NCBI GenBank assembly: GCA_029975475.1
Contig: JARKPB010000019.1
Coordinates: 124,001 to 188,000 of the forward strand
Source of the DNA: Anaerolineaceae bacterium
GTDB taxonomy: Bacteria > Chloroflexota > Anaerolineae > Anaerolineales > Anaerolineaceae
Direction of reading: 5' to 3'
DNA length: 64,000 nt
Shown here piece by piece: positions 43,151 through 50,964 of the stretch. Each line of letters opens with the position of its first letter. Positions within the stretch are counted from its first letter, which is position 1. Below the pieces are notes generated by a model, which ran no database searches, was not told where the DNA came from, and saw only the letters and a program-made list of their open reading frames with translations. A program made the translations under genes and the position numbers.

Positions 43151-43570
43151 TTGATCACGTATTACTGTGTTCACTGCTTTCAGGAAGTCCCGGAAGGTGC
43201 GGAAAGCTGCCCGCATTGCGGGATGACTCTGGATGAGCCCGGCGGCAAAAAATACGAGCAAAAGCTGCTGGCCGCGCTCAACCATGTTATCCCGGAACGG
43301 CGCATCATGGCCGCGCAGATTCTTGGCAACCTTGGCAGCCAGGCGGCGCTGGGCACCTTTCTGGAAATCCTGAACAGCGGCGAAACCAACTATTACATCC
43401 TGCGCGCCATCTTGATCGCCAGCGCCAAGATTAACCACCCGGAGCGGATCACCATTCTGGAAACCGCCGCGCGGAGCGATTTGACCATGGTGGCCCGTCT
43501 GGCGCAGGACCTGCTGGCGGCTGTTCGCGAGAACCGTCCGATCGCTGAATGGGACCGCAGCCCCTGTTAG
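43151..43570 (+). CDS. Zinc-ribbon protein with HEAT-like helices
   Basis: 139 residues starting at TTG 43151. An N-terminal zinc ribbon CVHC-x11-CPHC (YYCVHCFQEVPEGAESCPHC) is followed by HEAT/PBS-type helical repeats (RRIMAAQILGNLGSQAALGTFLEIL, ERITILETAARSDLTMVARLAQDLLAAV). Probably a protein- or nucleic-acid-interaction adaptor; function unknown. No strong ribosome binding site. It could be read through from enolase, since the intervening terminator has a poor T-run. Confidence 0.6.
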   Translation: MITYYCVHCFQEVPEGAESCPHCGMTLDEPGGKKYEQKLLAALNHVIPERRIMAAQILGNLGSQAALGTFLEILNSGETNYYILRAILIASAKINHPERITILETAARSDLTMVARLAQDLLAAVRENRPIAEWDRSPC

Positions 43571-43712
43571 TCACTTTTTTTCTGACATCGGCGGGGAGCG
43601 GCCGCACCGAATCGCTCCGGAATGGGTTTGGAATATCAGGCCGCCTGGCGTCCTTTTGATGGGTTTGTTTCTGGCATGCCATTTCCCGTTTTCAATGGAT
43701 CATTAATTATTC

Positions 43713-43739
43713 CTTCTGATTACTATAAATAATCGGAAG
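43713..43739. promoter_or_regulatory. Dyad operator candidate upstream of the sugar symporter
   Basis: CTTCTGATT (43713) and AATCGGAAG (43731) are inverted with one mismatch around ACTATAAAT, which holds the likely -10 (TATAAA). The gene starts 34 bases later. A sugar-responsive repressor is plausible. Confidence 0.4.
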
Positions 43740-43772
43740 TTATATTAAACCAAAAATCGGAGCAAATTCGCC

Positions 43773-45143
43773 GTGTCCACCCCAAAAACCCTGCCGCGCA
43801 TCACCAAAATCATCTACGGCTCCGGCGATCTCGGCTTCAGCCTGACCCTCACCATCGTCGCCGCTTATTTCGCCATCTTTCTCACCGACGTGGTTGGCGT
43901 GCCGGCTTCCACCGCCGCGCTGGCGATCTTTCTGGGCCGCACCTGGGATTATTTCAACGATCCCATTCTCGGTTATCTTTCGGATCGAACGCGCACGCGC
44001 TGGGGCCGCCGGCGGCCTTTTCTGCTCTTTGGCGCGCTGCCTTTCGCTCTGGCATTTGTCCTCCTTTTCCTGCGCCCTCCCTTTGAAAGCGGACTGGCGC
44101 TGGCCGTTTATTACGCGCTGGCCTATATCCTCTTTGACACGGCCGCGACGCTGGTGTACATGCCCTATTTCGCGCTCACCCCGGAACTGACCGATTCATA
44201 CGACGAGCGCACCTCCCTGACTTCCTACCGCATGTTCTACTCGATCCTCGGCTCGCTGATCGCCTTCACTGTGCCGCTGATGATGATCGGCGCCTTCGCT
44301 CCTGACAGCGCCCCGAGGGTGGCGATGATGGCGGTCATTTTTGGCTCGGTCAGCGCGCTGCCGTTGCTGCTGATTTTCTTCTTCACCCGCGAACGCCCTG
44401 AATTCCAGGACCTGGAACAACCCGCCCTGCGCCAGTCGCTGAAGGCTGCCCTGCAGAACAAGCCCTTTGTTTTTGGCGCGGTGATCTTCCTGCTCACCTG
44501 GGTTTCGATGGATATCCTCCAGGCGATGCTGCTTTTCTTCCTCAAGTACGTGGTGCAGCGCGAGGCGCAGGCGGACCTGATTATGGCTTCGATTTTTGTG
44601 ACCGCCATTTTCGCCCTGCCCTTCTGGACCTGGCTGTCGCGCAGGATGAACAAACGCCTTGCCTACGCTGGCGGGGTCGGTTTCTGGGCGCTGGTGCAAA
44701 TCGCCCTGATCAGTTTGAACGCCGATTCTCCCCTGCCCCTGGTGTTGGGACTGTGCATTCTGGGCGGTTTCGGTGTGGGCGGCGCGCATGTTCTGCCCTG
44801 GTCCATCCTGCCGGACGCGATCGAGTGGGACGAGTGGCAGACCGGCCAGCGCCACGAAGGTATGTTCTACAGCCTGGTGACCCTGGCGCAGAAAGTCGCC
44901 TCATCGATCGCCATTCCGCTCACCCTGCTGGCGCTGGACGCGGCGGGGTATCTTCCCAACTCTGCCAGCCAGCCGGAGAGCGCGCTGCTCGCCATCCGGC
45001 TGGTGATCGGGCCTCTGCCGGCGCTGCTGCTGATCATCGGGATTGTTTTTGCCGTGCGCTACCCGCTCAGCCGCGAAGAGCACGCCCGGGTGGTGAGCGA
45101 ACTGGAAGCGCGGCGGGCGGGCCGCCAGACGGGCGAGGCGTGA
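43773..45143 (+). CDS. GPH-family sugar:cation symporter (MFS)
   Basis: 456 residues starting at GTG 43773 (GGAGCAA upstream), twelve helices. KIIYGSGDLGFSLTLTIVAAYFAIFLTDVVG and GRTWDYFNDPILGYLSDRTRTRWGRRRPFLLFGA are hallmark segments of the melibiose/xyloside/glucuronide (GPH) transporter family; the Asp residues of helix II bind the cation and sugar. ILPDAIEWDEWQTGQRHEGMFYS is the matching second-half motif. Sugar not predictable. Transcribed alone behind a dyad-containing promoter. Confidence 0.9.
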   Translation: MSTPKTLPRITKIIYGSGDLGFSLTLTIVAAYFAIFLTDVVGVPASTAALAIFLGRTWDYFNDPILGYLSDRTRTRWGRRRPFLLFGALPFALAFVLLFLRPPFESGLALAVYYALAYILFDTAATLVYMPYFALTPELTDSYDERTSLTSYRMFYSILGSLIAFTVPLMMIGAFAPDSAPRVAMMAVIFGSVSALPLLLIFFFTRERPEFQDLEQPALRQSLKAALQNKPFVFGAVIFLLTWVSMDILQAMLLFFLKYVVQREAQADLIMASIFVTAIFALPFWTWLSRRMNKRLAYAGGVGFWALVQIALISLNADSPLPLVLGLCILGGFGVGGAHVLPWSILPDAIEWDEWQTGQRHEGMFYSLVTLAQKVASSIAIPLTLLALDAAGYLPNSASQPESALLAIRLVIGPLPALLLIIGIVFAVRYPLSREEHARVVSELEARRAGRQTGEA

Positions 45144-45255
45144 CCGCCCGCGGGAATCCGCCCCCTCCCCCAATCCGGCGTATTTCCTGCGGCCGCCGTC
45201 CCGACCGCCGCTTTTGACGCGCTGAACAGCCCGGGCTGTTGTACAATTAACGGTA

Positions 45256-46320
45256 ATGAGCGATTACCCTTCCCCGCCTCCGGGCGACGAAAAACCCTGG
45301 CAGCCGCTGCTGCCCAGCGCCCTGGAAACATCCCTGGGCCAGGCCGCCAACCGCGCAGCGGCGCGCCACCGCTTCGCGGATTATCAAAGCCGCCGGGCTG
45401 CCGAGACGCTGCGCCGCCAGCAGGCCGACCTGGATCTGTTCGCCCAGTTTCTGAACGCTCTGGGCCAGACGGCGGGGGATCTGTTCAACCAGCCGGGCGC
45501 CTGGCAGGGGATTACCTGGGGCCTGGTGGAGGGTTTTTTGAAATGGCAGGCCGCCCAGGGGTACGCCCTGCCCTCAATCAATGTGCGCCTCTCAACCCTC
45601 AAGACGTACGCGCGCCTGGCGATGCAGTCCGGGGTGCTCAGCGCGCAGGAGTACGCCCTGATCCGCTCGGTTGGCGGGTACAGCCAGCGCGAGCAGCCGC
45701 GGGTCAACGCCCGCCGCGCCGTGACGCGCATCGGGCTGAAGAAAGCCAGCCCGGTACGGCTGACGGACGAGCAAGCCGCGCGCTTGAAGCAGCAGCCGCC
45801 GGATCCGCAGGGACGTAGGGACGCGCTGTTGATTTGCCTGCTGCTCGACCACGGGCTGCGCGCCGGCGAACTGGCCAGGTTGACCACCGCGGATCTCGAC
45901 CTGGAAGCCGGTATGCTGCGTTTCTTTCGCCCGAAGGTGAATAAAGTCCAGACGCACCGACTGTCGGCGGACGCGCTGCGGGCCGCGCGTGCCTATGCGA
46001 ACTTTGGCGATCTCCCCGCCCCCACCCCGGGCCAGTCCGCTCCCCCACCCCTGCTGCGCCAGAGCCTGAAAAACGGGCACCTCTCAGCGGCCGGTATGAC
46101 CACCCGTGCGATCAGCCTGCGGGTCAATCTGCTGGGCAAACAAATCGGCATCAGCGGCCTCTCAGCCCACGATTGCCGCCATTACTGGGCGACTTCTGCC
46201 GCCCGCCACGGCACCGACCCCTTCCGCCTTCAGCAGGCCGGCGGTTGGGCTTCGCTTGCCATGCCGCGGCGCTACGTGGAAGATAACGAGATCGCCAACG
46301 ACGGCGTGACCCTGGAATAG
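45256..46320 (+). CDS. Tyrosine recombinase / phage-type integrase
   Basis: 354 residues. N-terminal SAM-like core-binding domain (DLDLFAQFLNALGQ, INVRLSTLKTYARLAMQSG) and a catalytic domain with Arg in DHGLRAGELARL, HxxR in LSAHDCRHYWATSA, Trp in QQAGGWASL (in place of His) and the nucleophile Tyr in PRRYVED. TACAAT lies eight bases before ATG with no Shine-Dalgarno, suggesting a leaderless message. The stop codon TAG directly touches the core of the inverted-repeat element at 46321, the usual arrangement of an integrase gene and its att site. No other mobile-element genes are nearby. A long N-terminal extension of ~60 residues is unusual for XerC/D. Confidence 0.88.
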   Translation: MSDYPSPPPGDEKPWQPLLPSALETSLGQAANRAAARHRFADYQSRRAAETLRRQQADLDLFAQFLNALGQTAGDLFNQPGAWQGITWGLVEGFLKWQAAQGYALPSINVRLSTLKTYARLAMQSGVLSAQEYALIRSVGGYSQREQPRVNARRAVTRIGLKKASPVRLTDEQAARLKQQPPDPQGRRDALLICLLLDHGLRAGELARLTTADLDLEAGMLRFFRPKVNKVQTHRLSADALRAARAYANFGDLPAPTPGQSAPPPLLRQSLKNGHLSAAGMTTRAISLRVNLLGKQIGISGLSAHDCRHYWATSAARHGTDPFRLQQAGGWASLAMPRRYVEDNEIANDGVTLE

Positions 46321-46416
46321 ATTCGTTTTCGTTTCAAAAACGAATCGAAACGAATACCCGGCCGGCGCCCGCTTCAACTACCCTGATTATAGAATATATT
46401 TTCTAATTGTCAAGCC
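46321..46416 (-). repeat. Right copy of the promoter-plus-core inverted repeat element
   Basis: Reverse-complement counterpart of 17193-17291. The core is ATTCGTTTT (46321) and AAAACGAAT (46337), perfect 9-bp inverted arms around the 7-base CGTTTCA, followed by CGAAACGAA. The minus-strand promoter has TTGACA (46413-46408) and TATAAT (46391-46386), 16 bases apart, with TAGAA-N6-TTCTA across its spacer. The promoter reads leftward into the recombinase 3' end (antisense). Confidence 0.8.
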
Positions 46417-46494
46417 CCAAATGGCAGGCGCGAGAAGCCGGGCTTTTTTTCACCCGGACCGCGGGCTGGAAGGCAGTTTCAGCCTGAGGACGGA

Positions 46495-48099
46495 TTAAGG
46501 CCGCAGGTACTGCTGGTAGAGGGAATCGCGCACAAACAGGGCGGCGAAATCATCCTTAAAGACCAGGGTATAGCCCTTGATCTGCCCGGCTTTGGCATCC
46601 GTGTAAAAGGCAAAGGATTTCTCGTACTGCGCAGGGTCCACCGGCGTGCCGCTCTGTTTGGTGTAATCGGCCATGCGCTGGCGGTCGAGCATGAGGATGT
46701 CAAAATTCTGGATGTAGTCGTAATCCAGCATCTGAAAAATGGCGTCGGTCTTCCAGGTCTTGCGCGGGGTGAAGTAGACGCGCACGTCGTGGTAAACGCG
46801 CAGGTCGGGCAGGTCAATCATCGGCTCGAGCGCTTTGAGGCTTTTCTCATAAAATTGCAGCGACTGGCTGGTCTGTTCGCGCCGCAAACTGCGGGTGTAG
46901 ATGCGCGCGTCCGCGCTCAAGAAGGCGGCCAGCTGCGCCAGCACAGCCAGAGCGAGCAGCAGGCGCAGCCCGCCCGCCGCCCAGCCGCGCCAGGTCTGCG
47001 GCTGGCTCCAGCGCCAGCGTTCGGGGAGCAGGATCACCGCGCAGGAAAAGAGCGGCAGCGCCACGGGCAGCAGGTACTGGTACTTGAGGTGGAAGATGGT
47101 GAAGACCGTCAGGGTCAGCGGCAGGGTCCAGGTGAGGATGTGGGTGAAGAGCAGCCGCCGCGGATCGCGCCAGATGCCCCAGATGCACAGCCCGAGCATC
47201 AGCAGCAGAAAGAGGGCCGCGCCGTAATACTTATTCAGGATAGGCAGCGCGGCTTCGAGCCCTTTGGCGTAAGCCAGCTGGTGGCCGGTGGTGAGCTGTT
47301 CCAGCTGCTCGTCCATCACCGCGAAATAGTCGCGGCGCACGCTGGCGTAGATCAGGATCGGGTTGGATCCCAGGTAGCCGGCGAACATGGCGGCCAGGAA
47401 GCCCAGCCCGGCCAGGACGGCGCGCGGCAGGCGGATCTTGCGGCGAAAGAGGCCGATGAGCAAATAGACAGCGATGGTCAGGGCGAAGTAATAGCCGATG
47501 CCCTTGGTGGCGGCCGCCGCACCGCACAGCAGCCCGGCGAGCAGGAACCAGCGCCCGAAGCGCAGGCTGTCGCGGTCGAGGGCGTAGATCACCAGGACGG
47601 CCAGGAGGGTCACCAGGCTGTCGGGGTGCCACCACAGGTTGTTGGTCACCACCGCCGGGACGGCCAGCAGGAAGAGGAAGAGCGCGGGAGCGCGGTAATC
47701 GCGGAAGCCGGTTTGCAGCCCGGTCAGAACCCAGGCGGCCAGCAGCATGGGCAGCACGCTGATCATCTGACGCAGGGTGAGCATCACCAGGGTGGTGTCG
47801 CCCAGCAGCCCAAGCGCTTTGAGCGGCAGCAGCGCCAGCGCGGAAAGGGCGAAGTAAGGGAAACCGTAAAAATAATACCCGTAGAAGAAGAAATGGATCA
47901 GGGTCTCTTTGAGGGTCGCGGCCGGGCGGATCATCTGAAAAACGTAAGGCAGCGGCACGCCCTCGTCCGGCTGGAAGATGGTGACCATCTCAAGATTTTT
48001 TGAGCCAACCGCGTTGGGGAAGGCGAAAAGGGTAAAGTAAGACGCGCTGAGCAGCAGCAGGATGAGCACAACTCGGCGGTTGGCTTTGGGCAGGGGCAT
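46495..48099 (-). CDS. GT-C-like (ArnT/PMT-type) membrane glycosyltransferase candidate
   Basis: 534 residues, about eleven helices followed by a ~140-residue soluble tail. VTIFQPDEGVPLPYVFQMIRP after helix 1 carries the Asp-Glu catalytic motif of GT39/ArnT-type enzymes, and NNLWWHPDSLVTLLAVLVIYAL resembles their second conserved loop. It should use a polyprenyl-phosphate sugar, possibly one made by the GT2 at 34828. TATAAT lies seven bases before ATG, so the message may be leaderless. Substrate unknown. Confidence 0.72.
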   Translation of the reverse strand: MPLPKANRRVVLILLLLSASYFTLFAFPNAVGSKNLEMVTIFQPDEGVPLPYVFQMIRPAATLKETLIHFFFYGYYFYGFPYFALSALALLPLKALGLLGDTTLVMLTLRQMISVLPMLLAAWVLTGLQTGFRDYRAPALFLFLLAVPAVVTNNLWWHPDSLVTLLAVLVIYALDRDSLRFGRWFLLAGLLCGAAAATKGIGYYFALTIAVYLLIGLFRRKIRLPRAVLAGLGFLAAMFAGYLGSNPILIYASVRRDYFAVMDEQLEQLTTGHQLAYAKGLEAALPILNKYYGAALFLLLMLGLCIWGIWRDPRRLLFTHILTWTLPLTLTVFTIFHLKYQYLLPVALPLFSCAVILLPERWRWSQPQTWRGWAAGGLRLLLALAVLAQLAAFLSADARIYTRSLRREQTSQSLQFYEKSLKALEPMIDLPDLRVYHDVRVYFTPRKTWKTDAIFQMLDYDYIQNFDILMLDRQRMADYTKQSGTPVDPAQYEKSFAFYTDAKAGQIKGYTLVFKDDFAALFVRDSLYQQYLRP

Positions 48100-48316
48100 A
48101 GGGGAAATTATACCCTCAGATGAGGGCGCGGGCGGCCGCGGGTGCCACCGCGCGGGTGATTTTTAACGGGCGGTGACGGCACGCGTCCAGCGCGCGCGTT
48201 GGAGGCTGGATGGCCGGGAGACTCGCTTTATCTCCAGCGCGGGCTTGTGATTTCCAGCCAATTATCTTAATCCTGCCGGAGACCTCCCCCGGTTTTTCTG
48301 ATGCCGGATGAGAATT

Positions 48317-49855
48317 TCACGGAGAAGCAGATTTCCATTTGCTGATGAATTCGCGCGTCAGGTTAAGAAAAAGTTCGCCGTCGCGCTGGCTGGGTTCGAT
48401 GTGCGTGTTTTCACCGTACTCATTCCACGAAGTAATTACGATCCAATCCGGGTCGCTTCGCAGGGCAGCGTCAATGGTTTTAAGATAGTATTCTCCCTGC
48501 CCGCGGTCAAACGCAAAGGGGTGTAAATTCTCGCCGTAGGGGGTGCTGTTAAAGCCCGGCGAAACCGTCGCCACCCACAGTTTATTTTTACCCGCGGGGG
48601 CTGCTTCAAAAATCGAGTAATTGCGGATGGCACGGCTGGTGGACAAATACGCGCCGGGCAGGTCTTCGTAGCTAAAGATGGAATAGTCGAAAATGCCATC
48701 GAAGACCGTCAAGTTCTGTATGTCATAACCAGTGGCGATGTACACGAAATCAACGCCCTGTTCACGCAGCGAGGTAAAGAGCGCATCCCAGGTCTCGAGG
48801 GAATGTGCGGTCGAGGCGTAAACAAACAGCACTGGTTTGCCGTCAAGCTTCAAATAGGCGGGGGACGGGGCAAATTTCCGGTAAGCACGGACAAGCCACT
48901 CACCGAGAAGGTCTGGGGGCCAGGGCGGGCCGCCGGAATCAAGGGTTTCCAGCAGGAAGCAGAACTTAAAATTTCTTTTCTCGGCTGCGCGCATCAGGAT
49001 CTGGGTGCGTGAATCGGCCCAGGATGAATTGTAGGACATCACGAAACCATCCACGCCGGCCGACTGCGCCTGCGCGATCTGCCAGTCAACGCTATCCATG
49101 TCGTCGCTGGAAATCTCGATCAGCGGTTTGTCGCTCATGGCGGTATCGTCCGACCAGCCGTAATCTGGAAACCAGGGATAGTAGAAGGCCAGGGCGAGCT
49201 TTTCCGGCCGCGAAGCGCCGATCGCAACCTCCTGCGCGGCGCTGTTTTGTGCCAGCGCCACCATATCCACCGAGAATTTTGCCGCGCTGGTGTCCGCGTT
49301 CGATGAATCCACCCAGAAGTGATTGATCTCTTTCAAGACCGCCCAATCGTCTTGCTGGTTATACAAAATCCGCAATCCGCTTCCGCCATAAGCGCCGTGT
49401 TTCGAAATCAGATCAAAAGGCGCGTCCACCCCTTCGGGAGAAACGGCCAGATCAAGGATCACCAGCACTTCCGGCTCTTTCTTAACCTGGGAAAAAGGAC
49501 GGTTGACCTCCACCCGGGCGGTGGAATAGCCGATCTTGGTCTCAGGGGAGCAAGGCAGGCCGGCGCAGGAAAGCTCCACCTGGCGAACGGCCAGGACGCG
49601 GGCCGGTTCGCGGAACTCGAGGGAAGCCCAGTCGCTGGTAACCCGGTATTCGAGGCGCAGGGGATAATAGGACACTGTGACCGGCGGACGGGGCAGATCG
49701 GTTGGTGTGGGCAGGATCGTGGCTGAGGGGGCGGCTGTGGGGGCGGCTGTGGCTGTGGCCAGCCGGGCCGCGGTTGGTGCGCCGGATTGCCCGGGGCTGC
49801 TGCAGGAAGTTAGCAGGAAGAGGAGCGCCAGACCGGTCAGAAGGATTTTTTTCAC
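48317..49855 (-). CDS. GH99/GH71-like glycoside hydrolase lipoprotein
   Basis: 512 residues starting at GTG 49855 (AGGA upstream). Signal peptide with lipobox LLTSC, then a Thr/Pro/Ala linker to about residue 55 and a ~150-residue beta-rich domain. A GH99-like TIM barrel follows: LALAFYYPWFPDYGW, QIAQAQSAGVDGFVMSYNSSWADS, KFCFLLETL, YLKLDGKPVLFVYAS, and ITSWNEYGENTHIEPSQ, the family's acidic WNEW-type motif. GH99 enzymes are endo-alpha-mannosidases/mannanases, while GH71 are alpha-1,3-glucanases. Likely extracellular polysaccharide degradation. The ~217 bases downstream to 48099 and the ~370 bases upstream to 50226 hold no other gene. Confidence 0.78.
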   Translation of the reverse strand: MKKILLTGLALLFLLTSCSSPGQSGAPTAARLATATAAPTAAPSATILPTPTDLPRPPVTVSYYPLRLEYRVTSDWASLEFREPARVLAVRQVELSCAGLPCSPETKIGYSTARVEVNRPFSQVKKEPEVLVILDLAVSPEGVDAPFDLISKHGAYGGSGLRILYNQQDDWAVLKEINHFWVDSSNADTSAAKFSVDMVALAQNSAAQEVAIGASRPEKLALAFYYPWFPDYGWSDDTAMSDKPLIEISSDDMDSVDWQIAQAQSAGVDGFVMSYNSSWADSRTQILMRAAEKRNFKFCFLLETLDSGGPPWPPDLLGEWLVRAYRKFAPSPAYLKLDGKPVLFVYASTAHSLETWDALFTSLREQGVDFVYIATGYDIQNLTVFDGIFDYSIFSYEDLPGAYLSTSRAIRNYSIFEAAPAGKNKLWVATVSPGFNSTPYGENLHPFAFDRGQGEYYLKTIDAALRSDPDWIVITSWNEYGENTHIEPSQRDGELFLNLTREFISKWKSASP

Positions 49856-50138
49856 GGCTTTGTTCCTGAATGGTGAAGATCAAAGAACGGATGGAAAATG
49901 GTTTCGCAACCCCCGCGCCGCGCGGCTTACAAACAGGTTGGCGGGCAGGCCGCGGCCCCTGCGAAGGATGGATGCATTGATTATATATCCAGCCGGACGC
50001 GGTCTGGCCAAACTGGGCTGAAAATTCCCTCCCCACCTCCCCCGCCCCGCAAACCCGCCGCGGGACCAACCGGGGGCAAGCAAGCCCACCCCGAACCGAG
50101 GCTGCGGAACATTTTTAATCTGTTTCTAAAATTCCCTC

Positions 50139-50197
50139 TTGTATTTTTCTGAAAACTTCTGTACACTGTTGTTAACTGGTCAGACCACTTACCAGTT
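50139..50197 (+). promoter_or_regulatory. Promoter with FadR-type operator
   Basis: TTGTAT (50139) and TACACT (50162) are exactly 17 bases apart. At the transcript start lies AACTGGTCAGACCACTT, whose core TGGTCAGACCA (50177-50187) fits the FadR-subfamily consensus TNGTNNNACNA perfectly. It is enclosed in a second dyad AACTGGT-N10-ACCAGTT (50174-50197). The position predicts repression of the operon by the FadR-like protein encoded 29 bases downstream. Confidence 0.72.
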
Positions 50198-50225
50198 AAT
50201 CCCCCCTTTACTGGAAGCACATCCG

Positions 50226-50927
50226 ATGGAATGGCAAGCACCTGAAAAACCCAACGAACTGACCGAAAACCGCCTGCTGGCGGCGATCCTGGACGGCGAA
50301 TTTCCGATCGGCAGCAGCCTGCCGGCGGAGCGCGAACTGGCCGCCCGCCTGGGCGTGACCCGCCCGACCCTGCGCGAGGCGCTGCAGCGCCTGGGGCGCG
50401 ACGGCTGGCTGGAAATCCGCCAGGGCAAACCGACCAGAGTGCGCGATTACTGGCAGGACGGCAACCTGGGCATGCTGACAGCCATGGCGGGCCACTGGCA
50501 GAGCCTGCCGGCTGATTTTGTGCCCAATCTGCTCTTTATCCGCTACCTGCTGGCGCCGGAATACGCGCGCCTGGCGCTGGCGAACCACCCGGAACAGGTG
50601 CTGGAAGCCCTCCTGGGGGCTGAGGACCTGCCGGACACGCCGGAAGCCTTCGCGGTTTACGACTGGGGGGTGCACAAGCGCCTGACGCAAGCCTCGGGGA
50701 TCGCCTTCTTTGTTTACTTTATCAACAATGTTCAGGGGCTGTACGCTCTGGCCGGGCCGCGCTACTTTGAACACCCCGAGACGCGGGCGCACTCGCGCGC
50801 TTTTTACGCTGACCTGCGCCGCTGCGCCGAAGCGCGTGACGCCGCCGCGGGCTACACGCTGATGCAGCGGGTGATGTTTGAGAGCCGCTCTTTCTGGCTG
50901 CGCTTTTACGGCGGGCAGGCTGTCTGA
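50226..50927 (+). CDS. FadR-like GntR-family regulator
   Basis: 233 residues from ATG 50226. The winged helix (LPAERELAARLGVTRPTLREALQRLGRDGWLEIRQGKPTRVRDYW) is strikingly close to that of Escherichia coli FadR, including the REALQRLxRDGWLxIxxGKPT stretch and the DYWxxxNLGML linker. An all-helical ~150-residue effector domain follows. FadR binds long-chain acyl-CoA and controls fatty-acid genes; whether this protein binds acyl-CoA is unproven. It heads an operon with glycerol-3-phosphate dehydrogenase, an alkyl-DHAP-synthase-like enzyme and a sugar kinase, and has a matching operator over its own promoter. Confidence 0.86.
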   Translation: MEWQAPEKPNELTENRLLAAILDGEFPIGSSLPAERELAARLGVTRPTLREALQRLGRDGWLEIRQGKPTRVRDYWQDGNLGMLTAMAGHWQSLPADFVPNLLFIRYLLAPEYARLALANHPEQVLEALLGAEDLPDTPEAFAVYDWGVHKRLTQASGIAFFVYFINNVQGLYALAGPRYFEHPETRAHSRAFYADLRRCAEARDAAAGYTLMQRVMFESRSFWLRFYGGQAV

Positions 50928-50964
50928 GCCTGCCGAACCGGTTTATTTTTCTACGGAGGGTATC

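Noticed and set aside
46789-48003. 404-codon plus-strand frame opposite the GT-C-like gene
   Set aside because: Extreme Gln/Gly/Glu/Arg content typical of antisense to Leu/Ala-rich membrane proteins.
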